DNA of 64,000 bases from Corynebacterium caspium DSM 44850 (GTDB lineage: Bacteria; Actinomycetota; Actinomycetes; Mycobacteriales; Mycobacteriaceae). Position 1 is the stretch's first letter; each line of letters opens with the position of its first letter. A program made the translations under genes and the position numbers. Shown in pieces: positions 51,159 through 61,111 of the stretch. Under the pieces are notes generated by a model. The model saw only the letters and a program-made list of their open reading frames with translations, was not told the origin of the DNA and made no database searches. The stretch is from positions 1,426,001 through 1,490,000 of the forward strand of contig NZ_CP047118.1 of assembly GCF_030440555.1 (NCBI RefSeq). Direction: 5' to 3'.

Positions 51159-51938
51159 TTAAACTACGGCAGTCATGCCGCCATCGACAAAAATATTTTG
51201 ACCAGTCACAAAGGATGACGCAGGAGAGGCCAAGTAGAGCAGGGTGCCAATAAGCTCTTCGGGATTTCCCCATCTGCCTGCCGGGGTGCGGTTGCGCAGC
51301 CAGGCATCAAATTCTGGGTCCTCTACCAAAGCAGTATTCATTTCCGTGGCAAAATAGCCAGGTGATAGCTGATTAACTTGGATATTAAAGCGGGCTAAAT
51401 CCGCTGTCATTCCTTGTGTTAGCAGCGCTAATCCACCTTTGGAAGCACAATATGGGGCGATGGTTTGCCGTGCTAACCGGGACTGCACAGAGCCGATCAT
51501 GATGATCTTGCCGCCGGCGCCGCGCTCCACCATCGCTGCGGCCACCGGTTTGGTTACGTAGAAAGCTGAGGAGAGGTTGGTAGAAATTACCTCATCCCAT
51601 TCGGCTGTCGGAAATTCTGTGATGGGGTGCCGTCTTTGGATGCCGGCATTATTTACCAAAATATCAGGCGTGCCGTGAGTGGCTACTAATTCTGCGATGG
51701 CGCAGTTAGCCGCCGCAGCATCAGTTATATCAAATACGCATTGGTGCACTTTAACTTCGCGCCCAGCAGGAGAAGCTGCGAGTTTAGCAGCGGCGGCAGC
51801 TATTTTTTCGGGATTGCGTCCTTGCAAAACTACGTTGGCGCCAGCGGCGGCTAGGCCTTCGGCCAATATGTAGCCCAGTCCGCGGTTGGCTCCAGTTACC
51901 AGTGCTAATTTGCCGGTGATATCAAATAGGTGGTGCAC
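51159..51938 (-). CDS. idnO: 5-keto-D-gluconate reductase (SDR) IdnO
   Basis: The 259-residue classical SDR has the cofactor motif VTGANRGLGYILAEGL, NNAGIQRRHPI and the catalytic Ser-Tyr-Lys with YCASKGG. It would reduce 5-ketogluconate to gluconate, linking idonate use to the pentose-phosphate pathway. It lies ten bases after the gntP-type gene and before idnD. The three genes form an operon. No gluconokinase gene lies in the window. Confidence 0.88.
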   Translation of the reverse strand: MHHLFDITGKLALVTGANRGLGYILAEGLAAAGANVVLQGRNPEKIAAAAAKLAASPAGREVKVHQCVFDITDAAAANCAIAELVATHGTPDILVNNAGIQRRHPITEFPTAEWDEVISTNLSSAFYVTKPVAAAMVERGAGGKIIMIGSVQSRLARQTIAPYCASKGGLALLTQGMTADLARFNIQVNQLSPGYFATEMNTALVEDPEFDAWLRNRTPAGRWGNPEELIGTLLYLASPASSFVTGQNIFVDGGMTAVV

Positions 51939-51947
51939 TGTGTACTC

Positions 51948-53375
51948 CTAAGCAAAAAGGTAAATCACATAAACTAGTAGGAAGGCCAGGATTGATTCAA
52001 AGGCCTGTTGGGTGGTCCATACTTTCAAGGTGGTCTTTACATCCATGCCCATTAAGCGCCCTACCAGCCAGAAGCCGGAATCGTTGACATGGGAGGCAAA
52101 TACGGAACCTGCTGATGCTGCCAGCACAATACAGGCCACGCCCAGCGCGCTGAGGTCTCCAGTAGCTACTGCAGCTTCTACCCCAGGGGCCACAAGTCCT
52201 GCGGCGGTAAGTAGTGCCACGGTGGCTGAACCTTGGGCTAATCGCAGGGCCAAAGCAATGAGATAAGCCGCTATTACTAAGGGAATGCCCAGGTCAGACA
52301 TTAGCCCGGACATGGCATCGCCAATGCCAGAAGCGCGAAGTATTCCACCGAACATGCCCCCGGCACCGGTGATTAGCACGATGGAGCAGATCGGGCCAAG
52401 GGCTGAGTCGATGGTTTTTTCTAGCGCGACTTTATCTTCGGCTACTTTCTTGCCGAGCACAATTAGGGCTACCAGGACAGAAATCAGCAAGGCGATAGGG
52501 GTATTGCCAAGCATGATCAAAAATTGGATGAAAGCAGATTCGCTATCGAGGGATCCAGCTTTGATGGCCATGGTGAGACCAGTGTTGAAGAAAATCAAAA
52601 TCACCGGCAGTACCATTAACCCAATTACTGTGCCTACGCTGGGCGGGTTTTTGGCAAGTTTTTCGTCTGGAATTGAACCAAAGAAATTAGGCATTTCCAC
52701 CGCAACTTTGGCAGAAATATATTTGCCCCAAATAATACCGGTGACGTAGAAAGTAGGCACTGCCACAATTATTCCCAGCAACATCACCAAGCCCATATTC
52801 GCACCTAATAAGGCTGAAGCCCCAACGGGCCCAGGGTGCGGGGGCAAGAAGACGTGCATTACTGAAAATGCGGCGGCAGCTGGGATTCCGTAGGCGATTA
52901 CGCTACCGCGCAAACGGTGTGCCACGGCAAAAACTATCGGCAGCATTACCACTAGGCCGGCATCGAAAAAGATGGGGAAGCCCATTATTAAGGAGGCCAC
53001 TCCAAGGGCTAAAGGCGCCCGATTTTCCCCGAAACGGTTAATCATGGCATCGGCTAGCACTTTGGCCCCGCCAGATGCTTCCACGAGTTTGCCAAGCATG
53101 GCACCTAAGCCCACTAGCAGAGCTACTGAACCTAAAGTGGCCCCAAAGCCAGTGGTCATTTCCTTAACCAACGTATCAAAGGGGATGCCAGTGGCAATGG
53201 CGGTGAGCAAGCTGACCAAAATTAAGGTGATGAAAGCGTGCAACCTGAAGCCGATTATGGCAATGAGAATCAGGGCTACGGCAGCTACGGCTATACCTAG
53301 CAGCGGTCCAGCACCTAAAGTTGGTTCCCATTCGGGGGAGCTAGCCAGAGTTAATGGTTTTAAACTCAGGAGCAT
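51948..53375 (-). CDS. gntP: GntP-family gluconate/idonate permease
   Basis: The 475-residue permease has about 12-14 transmembrane helices and GntP-family sequences such as GFGATLGSVALLVGLGAMLGK and GFPIFFDAGLVVMLPIVFA, with LPPHPGPVGASALLGANMG. It would import gluconate or idonate by proton symport. It is the first gene of the idn operon. The start lies after a short TTATTTTTATCTACG stretch. A repressor site was looked for upstream but none is clear. Confidence 0.9.
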   Translation of the reverse strand: MLLSLKPLTLASSPEWEPTLGAGPLLGIAVAAVALILIAIIGFRLHAFITLILVSLLTAIATGIPFDTLVKEMTTGFGATLGSVALLVGLGAMLGKLVEASGGAKVLADAMINRFGENRAPLALGVASLIMGFPIFFDAGLVVMLPIVFAVAHRLRGSVIAYGIPAAAAFSVMHVFLPPHPGPVGASALLGANMGLVMLLGIIVAVPTFYVTGIIWGKYISAKVAVEMPNFFGSIPDEKLAKNPPSVGTVIGLMVLPVILIFFNTGLTMAIKAGSLDSESAFIQFLIMLGNTPIALLISVLVALIVLGKKVAEDKVALEKTIDSALGPICSIVLITGAGGMFGGILRASGIGDAMSGLMSDLGIPLVIAAYLIALALRLAQGSATVALLTAAGLVAPGVEAAVATGDLSALGVACIVLAASAGSVFASHVNDSGFWLVGRLMGMDVKTTLKVWTTQQAFESILAFLLVYVIYLFA

Positions 53376-53476
53376 ATTTACCTCCTACTTATTTTTATCT
53401 ACGAATGATGTAAAAAAATTCCCACCAGAAGCTATAGAGTGCAGCCCCCAGTGGGAAGTTCATGAGCATAAAACGG

Positions 53477-56400
53477 CTAGCTGATCTCTACGATCAGATC
53501 CCCGCCTTCCACCTTGGTGGGCTGCTTGAGGACAACCCGAGAAACAGTTCCATCTATAGAAGCAGAAATGGTGGCTTCCATCTTCATGGCCTCGATCACG
53601 GCAACGGGATCGCCCGCCTTGACTTTGTCGCCCTCGGTAACCTGTGCAGTAACTACCCCGGCAAAAGGTGCAGCCACGTGACCAGGTACAGCAGGGTTGG
53701 CCTTTTCGGCGCTGGCTACTACCGATTCCACTGATTCATCTCGAACCTGCATCGGCCGGACTTGACCGTTGACATTGACTACCACATTGCGCAGGCCCTT
53801 ATTATCTGGCTTGCCCACGGCATCAAGGCGCACGTTCATAGTCCGCGAGGTACCTGGAACAGTTACGCTGAGTTCTTCGCCTTCTTCTAGACCATAGAAG
53901 AAGTCCAAGTCATTGAGCCTATCCACGCGGCCAAAGCGGCGACGATGCTCGGCAAAATCAGCTGCTGGCTTGGGGAATAGCAAACCATCCAAAGTGCTGC
54001 GACGCACCTTGAAGTCTGCTGACTGCAAAGCTTCTTCAGCTTCCTTGGAGATCGGTGCGGTTGGGTCAGCGCCCTGCTTGCGACCAGCTAAGGCTTTATC
54101 GCGAAGTTCGGTGGGCCAACCGCCAGGAGGTGTGCCTAAATCGCCGCGGAGGAAGGAAATTACGGAATCTGGAATGTCGTATTTTTGTGGATCCGCCGCA
54201 AACTCCTGTGCAGTAACTCCGGCCCCTACCAGGTAGAGGGCGAGGTCTCCTACTACCTTCGAAGATGGGGTGACCTTGGTGGGACGACCCAGCATGGCAT
54301 TAACATCTGCATAGGTGTCTTCTACCAGTTCGAAGCGGTCTGCCAGGCCCAAGGCTTGGGCTTGGGCGCGCAAGTTGGAAAGCTGGCCGCCAGGAATTTC
54401 GTGATGATAAACCCGTCCGGTGGGTCCGGGGATCCCAGATTCGAAAGGTGCGTACACATTGCGTACGGCTTCCCAGTAGGGCTCGAGGTGCCCAATGGCA
54501 TCTAGATCTAGGCCGGTATCGCGGTAAGTATTGGCAAAGGCTGCCACTAGTGCAGAAAGCGAAGGCTGCGAGGTTGTCCCAGACATGGGGGCTGAGGCGC
54601 CATCTACTGCATCTGCGCCAGCTTCTGCTGCGGCCAAATAGGTAGCCAACTGGCCACCGGCGGTGTCGTGGGTGTGCACGTGGATGGGCAGGTCGAAATT
54701 CTTGCGCAAAGCAGTTACTAGCTTGCGAGCTGCTGCTGGGCGCAGTAGGCCGGCCATATCTTTAATCGCCAAGATGTGGGCGCCAGATTCTACGATCTCT
54801 TCTGCAAGCTTTAAGTAGTAATCCAGGGTGTAGAGGTCTTCTTTGGGATCGCACAGGTTGCCCGAATAAGCCATGGCTACTTCAGCAATAGTGGTATTGG
54901 TTTCCAATACTGCTTCGATGGCGGGACGCATCTGCGAGACGTCGTTTAGGGCGTCAAAGATACGGAAAATATCAATGCCAGAGCGGGCTGCTTCCTGCAC
55001 AAAGGCTTTGCATACCGTATTGGGATAAGGCGTATAGCCAACAGTATTACGACCGCGCAGCAACATCTGGATATTGATATTGGGCATGGCCTGGCGTAAC
55101 TGATCTAGGCGCTCCCAGGGATCCTCGTGGAGGAACCGCATGGCAACGTCATAGGTGGCTCCACCCCAGGCTTCTACGGAGAGCAAGTTGGGGGTGAAGT
55201 GCGCTACGGCCTCTGCTGCAGGGATAAGGGCAGAGGTACGTACTCGGGTGGCCAGGAGGGACTGGTGGGCGTCGCGGAAGGTGGTATCGGTAACAGCTAG
55301 CGCTTCTTGCTTGCGAAGCTTCTCTGCGAATTTGACGGGCCCCATATCAAGCAGGGCATCGCGAGATCCGCGCCTTAGGGCAGCTTTTTTATCGAAATCT
55401 GGCAGCTTGGAAGTTGGGAGCAAATTGGTGGGACGTTCCCCATTGGGTTTATTGACCGTAACATTTGCCAAATATTCCAAAATGCGGGCGGCTTCGTCAT
55501 CAGCTGGCGGAGCCTGTAGGAGCCACGGGTGGTCTTCAATAAAGCTGGTGGAGATGCGCTTATGTTGGAAATCTGGTTCGCGCAGCATGGCGCGCAGGAA
55601 ACCAATATTGGTAGCTACGCCATTGATTATGAATTCATTTAGAGCCCGCTGGGCGCGAGTTATGGCGGTTTGGAAATCCACGCCGCGACAAGTCATTTTT
55701 ACCAGCATGGAGTCGAAATTCGGGGTGATTTCTCCACCCAGAGTGGCCGCGCCATCAAGGCGAACTCCGGCACCGCCGGGGCTACGATAAGCGGTAACTA
55801 CCCCGGAATCGGGACGGAAACCGTTATTGGGATCTTCGGTGGTAATACGAGTCTGTAGTGCTACCCCGCGAAGCTTGATGCTGTCTTGTGTGAGCCCTAG
55901 TTCTTTAAGGGTAGCTCCCGCGGCTAATTGCAGCTGGGATTTCACCAAATCCACCTGGGTTACTTCTTCGGTGATGGTGTGTTCTACCTGGATACGCGGG
56001 TTCATCTCGATGAAAACGTGGTTGCCCTGGTTATCCACCAGGAATTCCACGGTACCGGCACACTGGTAACCAATATGGCGGCAGAATTTTACGGCATCAG
56101 CACAGATACGATCCCGTATTTCTGGATCCAGGTGCTGAGCTGGGGCAATCTCTACTACTTTTTGGTGACGACGCTGCATGGAGCAATCGCGTTCATAAAG
56201 GTGGATGACATCGCCGGTGTGGTCAGCCAAGATCTGCACTTCAATATGTTGCGGATCCATTACGGCTGTTTCGAGATAAACTTTGGGGTCACCAAAAGCT
56301 GCAGCGGCCTCTCGGGAGGCTTCGGCAGCTAGCTTGGGGAGGTCTTTAGCTGTGGGCACAAAACGCATTCCGCGGCCACCGCCACCGGCTACTGCCTTGA

Positions 56401-56890
56401 CGAAAACTGGGAAGGTGAAATCCTTCGCCGCAGCTACTAGAACCTCAATATCAGCGCTTGGTTCAGAGTCTTGCAATACTGGAAGGCCAGCTTCACGAGC
56501 GGCGTTAACCGCGGCGGACTTATCACCGGTGAGGTCTAAAACCTCTGCAGGTGGCCCTACGAAAGTGATGCCATTTTCCTTACATGCCCGGGCTAAGCGG
56601 GGGTTTTCTGAGAGAAAACCATAGCCTGGATAAACCGCATCGGCACCGCTATCGCGCGCGGCACGAATTATTTCATTGATATTTAAGTACGCCCCTACTG
56701 GGGTGTCTTCCTTACCAATTAGCACGGCTTCATTCGCAAACGAACGGTGGAAAGCATTGCGGTCCTCGCGCGGATATACCGCCACAGTTTCCGCTCCTAC
56801 TTCATAGGACGCACGGAAAGCACGTACAGCAATCTCGCCACGGTTGGCAACCAAAATCTTTTTAAAATTATTGAAGCCCTGCTGGCTCAT
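53477..56890 (-). CDS. pyc: Pyruvate carboxylase
   Basis: The 1137-residue enzyme makes oxaloacetate from pyruvate. Domains in order: biotin carboxylase ([25 protein letters not shown]), carboxyltransferase (TTFRDAHQSLLATRVR; HVHTHDTAGGQLATYLAAAE), a PC tetramerisation domain, and a C-terminal biotin domain with EAMKM, biotinylated Lys1103. The ATG at 56890 has GGAGG upstream. Two VTAQ-encoding CCTGTGCAGTAACT stretches lie at 53643 and 54207. It is a major anaplerotic enzyme in C. glutamicum. Confidence 0.97.
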   Translation of the reverse strand: MSQQGFNNFKKILVANRGEIAVRAFRASYEVGAETVAVYPREDRNAFHRSFANEAVLIGKEDTPVGAYLNINEIIRAARDSGADAVYPGYGFLSENPRLARACKENGITFVGPPAEVLDLTGDKSAAVNAAREAGLPVLQDSEPSADIEVLVAAAKDFTFPVFVKAVAGGGGRGMRFVPTAKDLPKLAAEASREAAAAFGDPKVYLETAVMDPQHIEVQILADHTGDVIHLYERDCSMQRRHQKVVEIAPAQHLDPEIRDRICADAVKFCRHIGYQCAGTVEFLVDNQGNHVFIEMNPRIQVEHTITEEVTQVDLVKSQLQLAAGATLKELGLTQDSIKLRGVALQTRITTEDPNNGFRPDSGVVTAYRSPGGAGVRLDGAATLGGEITPNFDSMLVKMTCRGVDFQTAITRAQRALNEFIINGVATNIGFLRAMLREPDFQHKRISTSFIEDHPWLLQAPPADDEAARILEYLANVTVNKPNGERPTNLLPTSKLPDFDKKAALRRGSRDALLDMGPVKFAEKLRKQEALAVTDTTFRDAHQSLLATRVRTSALIPAAEAVAHFTPNLLSVEAWGGATYDVAMRFLHEDPWERLDQLRQAMPNINIQMLLRGRNTVGYTPYPNTVCKAFVQEAARSGIDIFRIFDALNDVSQMRPAIEAVLETNTTIAEVAMAYSGNLCDPKEDLYTLDYYLKLAEEIVESGAHILAIKDMAGLLRPAAARKLVTALRKNFDLPIHVHTHDTAGGQLATYLAAAEAGADAVDGASAPMSGTTSQPSLSALVAAFANTYRDTGLDLDAIGHLEPYWEAVRNVYAPFESGIPGPTGRVYHHEIPGGQLSNLRAQAQALGLADRFELVEDTYADVNAMLGRPTKVTPSSKVVGDLALYLVGAGVTAQEFAADPQKYDIPDSVISFLRGDLGTPPGGWPTELRDKALAGRKQGADPTAPISKEAEEALQSADFKVRRSTLDGLLFPKPAADFAEHRRRFGRVDRLNDLDFFYGLEEGEELSVTVPGTSRTMNVRLDAVGKPDNKGLRNVVVNVNGQVRPMQVRDESVESVVASAEKANPAVPGHVAAPFAGVVTAQVTEGDKVKAGDPVAVIEAMKMEATISASIDGTVSRVVLKQPTKVEGGDLIVEIS

Positions 56891-57237
56891 GAGGCGGCCT
56901 CCTTTCACAGTTTTAGGTATGGGCTCAGACTCGTTCCCATTGGAAAGAAGTGTACCGGTGCGCACCCGACACCCCACGGCGCGGGTACCCCTATCAACAT
57001 GTCAAGCGTACTGCTCAGAGCCCTAAAATGGCTTAGCCGTGCACAGAGAGCGGTATCTGAGAGCTTTAAGGCAGAAAGTGAATCCCACACCACTTACTAT
57101 TTAAAGCACCCTTTCGGGGGTGGGTATACAGGGGAATCGAAAGAGTGTTTTGGGTGTTGGCAGGGGGTTTGGGCACAAAAAATGCGGGCCTGTGCAGAAT
57201 TGCCACACACCCGCATTTATTTAAATCAGCCCTAAAA
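56891..57237. other. Noncoding interval between pyc and ddh
   Basis: The 347 bases contain a terminator at the ddh end (57180-57218) and the pyc promoter region. On the minus strand a TTGACA hexamer occurs near 57000 but no matching -10 was found at the correct spacing. A plus-strand reading frame here has atypical composition and no family resemblance. Confidence 0.6.
57180..57218 (-). terminator. ddh intrinsic terminator with motif in the loop
   Basis: AAATGCGGG (57180-57188) pairs with CCCGCATTT (57210-57218). On the minus strand it is followed by a T-run. The loop contains TGTGCAGAATT at 57191-57201, a near copy of the iterated motif. Confidence 0.85.
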
Positions 57238-58203
57238 CTAGACGTTTTCGCGTACTAATTCTTCCAAACTACCCGGTGCTAGCAGAGCCGGGGCTACTTC
57301 TAGCACGGTGAAAGCGCCTTTTTCGCCACGGGCAGCCATGCGGGCTGCGGCGCGTCCATAAGCAACCTGTACGGCAGCGGTGAAATCAGGATTACGATCC
57401 AACTTCAAGCTGTATTCCACTACGTGATTACTAATGCCAGCTTTACCAGTGGTAATTACATGCCCACCGTGGGGCATCCCGGAGTGATCCCGATCAAAGG
57501 TTTCTTGATCGATGAAATTCACTTCTACTTCATAGCCCACAAAATAATCAGGCATGGTGCGAATTTCTTCTTCGATGCGAGCCTGCTCTGATTCTGGAGC
57601 AACAACCCAGCACTGGCGAACGTGGCTGTGCTTGGAATCAATATCTGCAGCTTCTCCGCGACGGGCCTTTTCCAGGGCCTCTGGATTTGGCAGGGTGTAC
57701 TGCACAGCAGCTACTACCCCATCGAGGCGGCGCAAAGCATCAGAGTGACCCTGCGAAAGACCTGGACCCCAGAAGGTGTTGGTCTCATGCTCGGGCAGCG
57801 CAGCCTTGGCATATACCCGGTTTAGGGAGAACATGCCTGGATCCCAACCGGTGGCCACAATAGCGACGGTGCCAGCTTCTTTGGCTACTTCATCCATGCG
57901 CGTCCGGTGATCCCAGATATCGCGGTGGTTGTCGTAGGTATCAACGGTAGGAGCAACAGCGGCAAAGCGGGTAGCTTGGGCCGGAATATCAGTGGCACTT
58001 CCCAAGCACAGGAAGATGACATCCAACTTATCGCCATACTGCTCTACTTCATCTACCGGAATTACCGGAGCAGTGGTATCCAGGGTGGCACGGCGGGAAA
58101 AAACTCCCACCAATTCCATATCGGGTTGCACGGAAACTACGTTTTCCACAGACTTGCCAAGGTTTCCATAACCTACAATGCCAACTCGGATTTTATTATT
58201 CAT
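57238..58203 (-). CDS. ddh: meso-Diaminopimelate D-dehydrogenase
   Basis: The 321-residue enzyme reductively aminates tetrahydrodipicolinate to meso-DAP in a single step using NADPH and ammonia. The NADP motif VGYGNLGKS, GVFSRRATLDT, TVDTYDNHRDI, and GWDPGMFSLNRVYA closely match C. glutamicum Ddh. It provides meso-DAP for peptidoglycan and lysine. Here it lies next to lpdA and pyc on the same strand. Length is typical. Confidence 0.95.
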   Translation of the reverse strand: MNNKIRVGIVGYGNLGKSVENVVSVQPDMELVGVFSRRATLDTTAPVIPVDEVEQYGDKLDVIFLCLGSATDIPAQATRFAAVAPTVDTYDNHRDIWDHRTRMDEVAKEAGTVAIVATGWDPGMFSLNRVYAKAALPEHETNTFWGPGLSQGHSDALRRLDGVVAAVQYTLPNPEALEKARRGEAADIDSKHSHVRQCWVVAPESEQARIEEEIRTMPDYFVGYEVEVNFIDQETFDRDHSGMPHGGHVITTGKAGISNHVVEYSLKLDRNPDFTAAVQVAYGRAAARMAARGEKGAFTVLEVAPALLAPGSLEELVRENV

Positions 58204-58285
58204 AAGTTATTCTTTCTGCTTGGGATCAAGTATTGCCCCAGTTTATATCCTGGCAACTTGGAAATAGATGTGTAAAAGATAATTT

Positions 58286-59692
58286 TTAATCAAGATCATC
58301 ATGTTTGACGAGACGACGGGCTGCTTCAGTAATTGATCCTGATAATGAAGGATAAACTGAAAAGGAATCAGCGAGTGCTTTAACAGTTAAGCCACTACTT
58401 ACTGCTAAAGCTATGGGAAAGATCAACTCTGAGGCCTGCGGGGCCACTATTACCCCGCCAATTACTACCCCGGAATTTTTGCGGCAAAAGATTTTTACAA
58501 AGCCGCGTTGCAGGGAGCGCATCTTAGCGCGCGGATTAGTAGCTAAAGGCAACATGATGGTGCGCGCAGAAACTTCTCCACTTACTATCTGCTGCTGGGT
58601 AACCCCAACAGCTGCTATTTCTGGGCGCGTAAATACGGCGGTGGCCACAGTTTTTAAACGTAGTGGCGCAACACCTTCGCCAAGGGCGTGATACATCGCG
58701 ATGCGACCTTGCATGGCTGCTACTGAGGCTAAGGGGAAAACATCAGTACAGTCACCAGCTGCATAAATCCCCGAAATATTGGTGCGCGATACTCGATCCA
58801 CTCGAATATGGCCAGAGGGCGTGGTTTCTACCCCTACTTCTGCTAACCCAAGATTGGCGGTAGCTGGAGTAGAACCCACTGTCATTAATGCATGTGAACC
58901 GGTAATTTCGCGCCCATCAGCGGTGGTAACCACCACTCCAGTAGCACTAGCTACTACCTTTTCCACGCGGGCATCTTTGAGCAGGGAAACTCCACGATCC
59001 TCTAGCACATCTTCGAGAACATCGGCGGCATCTGCGTCATCATGAGGCAAAATCCGATCTCGGGAGGCCACCATGGTTACTCGTACTCCCAGCTCAGTGA
59101 AAGCTGAGACGAATTCAGCACCGGTAACTCCAGAGCCCACCACGATTAGGTGTTCGGGTAATTCGGTGAGGTTATAGACTTGCTGCCAGGTTAAAATGCG
59201 GGTGCCATCAGGAATTGCCCCTGGTAGAACCCGCGGTACGGCTCCTGTGGCAAGCAAAACTAGATCGCATTCGATGGTTTCTTGCACACCATTATCACCG
59301 GTTACTTCCACATAGTGAATGGACTGCTTGGTTTTATAGTCAGCTAACCGACCGCGACCGCGCACTACACGTACCCCGGCTGCAGCTACCTGCGCTCTAA
59401 TATCCTCAGACTGTACCTGCGCTAGTTTTTGCACCCGACTATTTAGGGTATCCAGGTGTAATTGCACCTTCCCAATGCCTTCATCTAGGCCCATCTCATC
59501 AGCGCGGCGCAAATCCGTGCGAATATTTGTACCCGCAATAAAAGCTTTCGACGGCACGCAATCATGTAGTACCGCCGAACCCCCGAGTCCGTCATTTTCA
59601 ATCAGGGTGATCTCTGCGCCATAGTTAGCACCAGTTAAGGCTGCTTCATAGCCGGCAGGTCCCCCACCAATAATGACGATTCTTCTGGGCAT
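58286..59692 (-). CDS. lpdA: NAD(P)H-quinone reductase-type flavoprotein LpdA
   Basis: The 468-residue flavoprotein disulfide-reductase-family protein has the FAD motif IIGGGPAGYEAA (about residues 7-18), the second NAD motif VVGSGVTGAEFV, and YAAGDCTD. The redox-active Cys pair is incomplete: the segment reads GGSAVLHDCVPSKAF, with a single Cys. This is the pattern of mycobacterial LpdA (Rv3303c), a quinone reductase, rather than dihydrolipoamide dehydrogenase. The ATG at 59692 is chosen because earlier residues are not family-like. ddh follows 82 bases downstream. Confidence 0.88.
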   Translation of the reverse strand: MPRRIVIIGGGPAGYEAALTGANYGAEITLIENDGLGGSAVLHDCVPSKAFIAGTNIRTDLRRADEMGLDEGIGKVQLHLDTLNSRVQKLAQVQSEDIRAQVAAAGVRVVRGRGRLADYKTKQSIHYVEVTGDNGVQETIECDLVLLATGAVPRVLPGAIPDGTRILTWQQVYNLTELPEHLIVVGSGVTGAEFVSAFTELGVRVTMVASRDRILPHDDADAADVLEDVLEDRGVSLLKDARVEKVVASATGVVVTTADGREITGSHALMTVGSTPATANLGLAEVGVETTPSGHIRVDRVSRTNISGIYAAGDCTDVFPLASVAAMQGRIAMYHALGEGVAPLRLKTVATAVFTRPEIAAVGVTQQQIVSGEVSARTIMLPLATNPRAKMRSLQRGFVKIFCRKNSGVVIGGVIVAPQASELIFPIALAVSSGLTVKALADSFSVYPSLSGSITEAARRLVKHDDLD

Positions 59693-59802
59693 AATTTTCT
59701 TAAGGCTCCTCAAGGGGGTACTTGCCTCAGCACAGGATTAGCGCCGATGATCCCCTTAACCATAACCCAGTACGGCCATACTTTTAAGCCGGGTGTCCAG
59801 TT

Positions 59803-60990
59803 TTACCCCAGCTCAGCCGACTGTTGTAGGCGTTGATGAAACTTCTCTACGACACTGCCAAAAAGCCTTAAGCCCGCATCGATTGCACGCTCGTCCAAAA
59901 CTAAATCGCCCATATGCAGATCTTGTTTAGCACCAATGCCCGACCATGCCCCCAAACGCGCCATTGATCCAGGAACATGCTCTAAATACCAGGAAAAATC
60001 TTCGCCGCCGGCAGATTGCGGTGCTTCAACTACAGCGTGGGACCCCAAATAGGTACCTGCCTCTGCCAGTAATGCGGTGGCTACATCATCATTGACTACT
60101 GGAGGTACTCCCCTGGTATAAAAAACTTCTACTGCGCATCCGGTGGGGGCCACGATGCTAGAAATTAGTTCTGGCAGCAGGGTTTCTAGTCGGCGCCATA
60201 CAGATATATCGGCGGTGCGCACGGTTCCTAAAATTTCGCCGTGTTGGGGAATTGCATTAGGGGCATCGCCGGCAGAAATATGCCCAAAAACAGCCACCGT
60301 GCCACTGCGCGGATCTACCCGGCGCGAAAGCAAACCAGGCAGCTGGGTTACTACACTGCTTAAAGCAAAAACTACATCGTGGGTGAGATGTGGTCGGGAA
60401 GAATGCCCACCTTCGCCATTGACCACCACTTTTACTAGGTCTGCGGCAGAAGTTATGGCCCCGGTGCGCACCCCAATCCGGCCTATTTTTAATTTCGGTT
60501 CCACGTGAATGGCATAGAGTACGGCTACTTTCTCTAGCACTCCCTGCGCAATTAGGTCCACTGCCCCACCGGTCAGAATTTCTTCGGCAGGCTGGAAAAT
60601 AATGCGCACCCCCGTTTTTAGCGGTGCTTCCGATAGCGCACAAGCTAAGGATAAAGCAATGGTGGTGTGGATATCGTGCCCGCAAGAGTGACTTAGCCCT
60701 GGAATTTTCGAACTAAAATCTAGCCCGGTGGCTTCGGGGATTCGCAGGGCATCAATATCGGCACGAAATGCCAATAATTCATCAGTTTTAGGGCCAATAT
60801 CAACGATCAGCCCGGTATTAGCTAAGAGCTGCGGTTTTAACCCATGTTCGCGTAAAATCTGGGCGATAAAAGCAGTAGTGGCAAATTCTTCATCTGCGGT
60901 TTCGGGGTGGGCATGGATGTGTCGGCGCCACGCAACCGCTTCTTCTCGGTTACTCCGCAGCCACGCTTCCACATGCTCAATAATTGCCAC
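59803..60990 (-). CDS. M20D-family amidohydrolase
   Basis: The 395-residue metal-dependent amidohydrolase carries HIHAHPE near residue 25, CGHD (103-106), the QPAEE Glu pair (about 137-141), and a dimerisation domain in the middle. It resembles AmiA/HipO-type enzymes that remove acyl groups from amino acids or indole conjugates. The substrate is unknown. An XRE regulator gene lies 121 bases upstream on the same strand. Gene complete. Confidence 0.88.
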   Translation of the reverse strand: MAIIEHVEAWLRSNREEAVAWRRHIHAHPETADEEFATTAFIAQILREHGLKPQLLANTGLIVDIGPKTDELLAFRADIDALRIPEATGLDFSSKIPGLSHSCGHDIHTTIALSLACALSEAPLKTGVRIIFQPAEEILTGGAVDLIAQGVLEKVAVLYAIHVEPKLKIGRIGVRTGAITSAADLVKVVVNGEGGHSSRPHLTHDVVFALSSVVTQLPGLLSRRVDPRSGTVAVFGHISAGDAPNAIPQHGEILGTVRTADISVWRRLETLLPELISSIVAPTGCAVEVFYTRGVPPVVNDDVATALLAEAGTYLGSHAVVEAPQSAGGEDFSWYLEHVPGSMARLGAWSGIGAKQDLHMGDLVLDERAIDAGLRLFGSVVEKFHQRLQQSAELG

Positions 60991-61111
60991 AATGCCTCAA
61001 ATTTTTTTAAGTTTACGACGGTCATCTCAAACTTTTATTTATTCTAGTGGGCAGCTTACGCTCCCTGGCATCTGGCCTGGCATGGGGTGTTAATACAGCG
61101 AATATTTTAAG

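Noticed and set aside
56990-57030. TTGACA promoter for pyc
   Set aside because: No -10 like sequence lies at 16-18 bases, so the hexamer alone is not enough.
56747-57235. 162-codon plus-strand frame over the pyc start and the pyc-ddh interval
   Set aside because: It is antisense to pyc at its start, has no ribosome site or family resemblance, and ends inside the ddh terminator.
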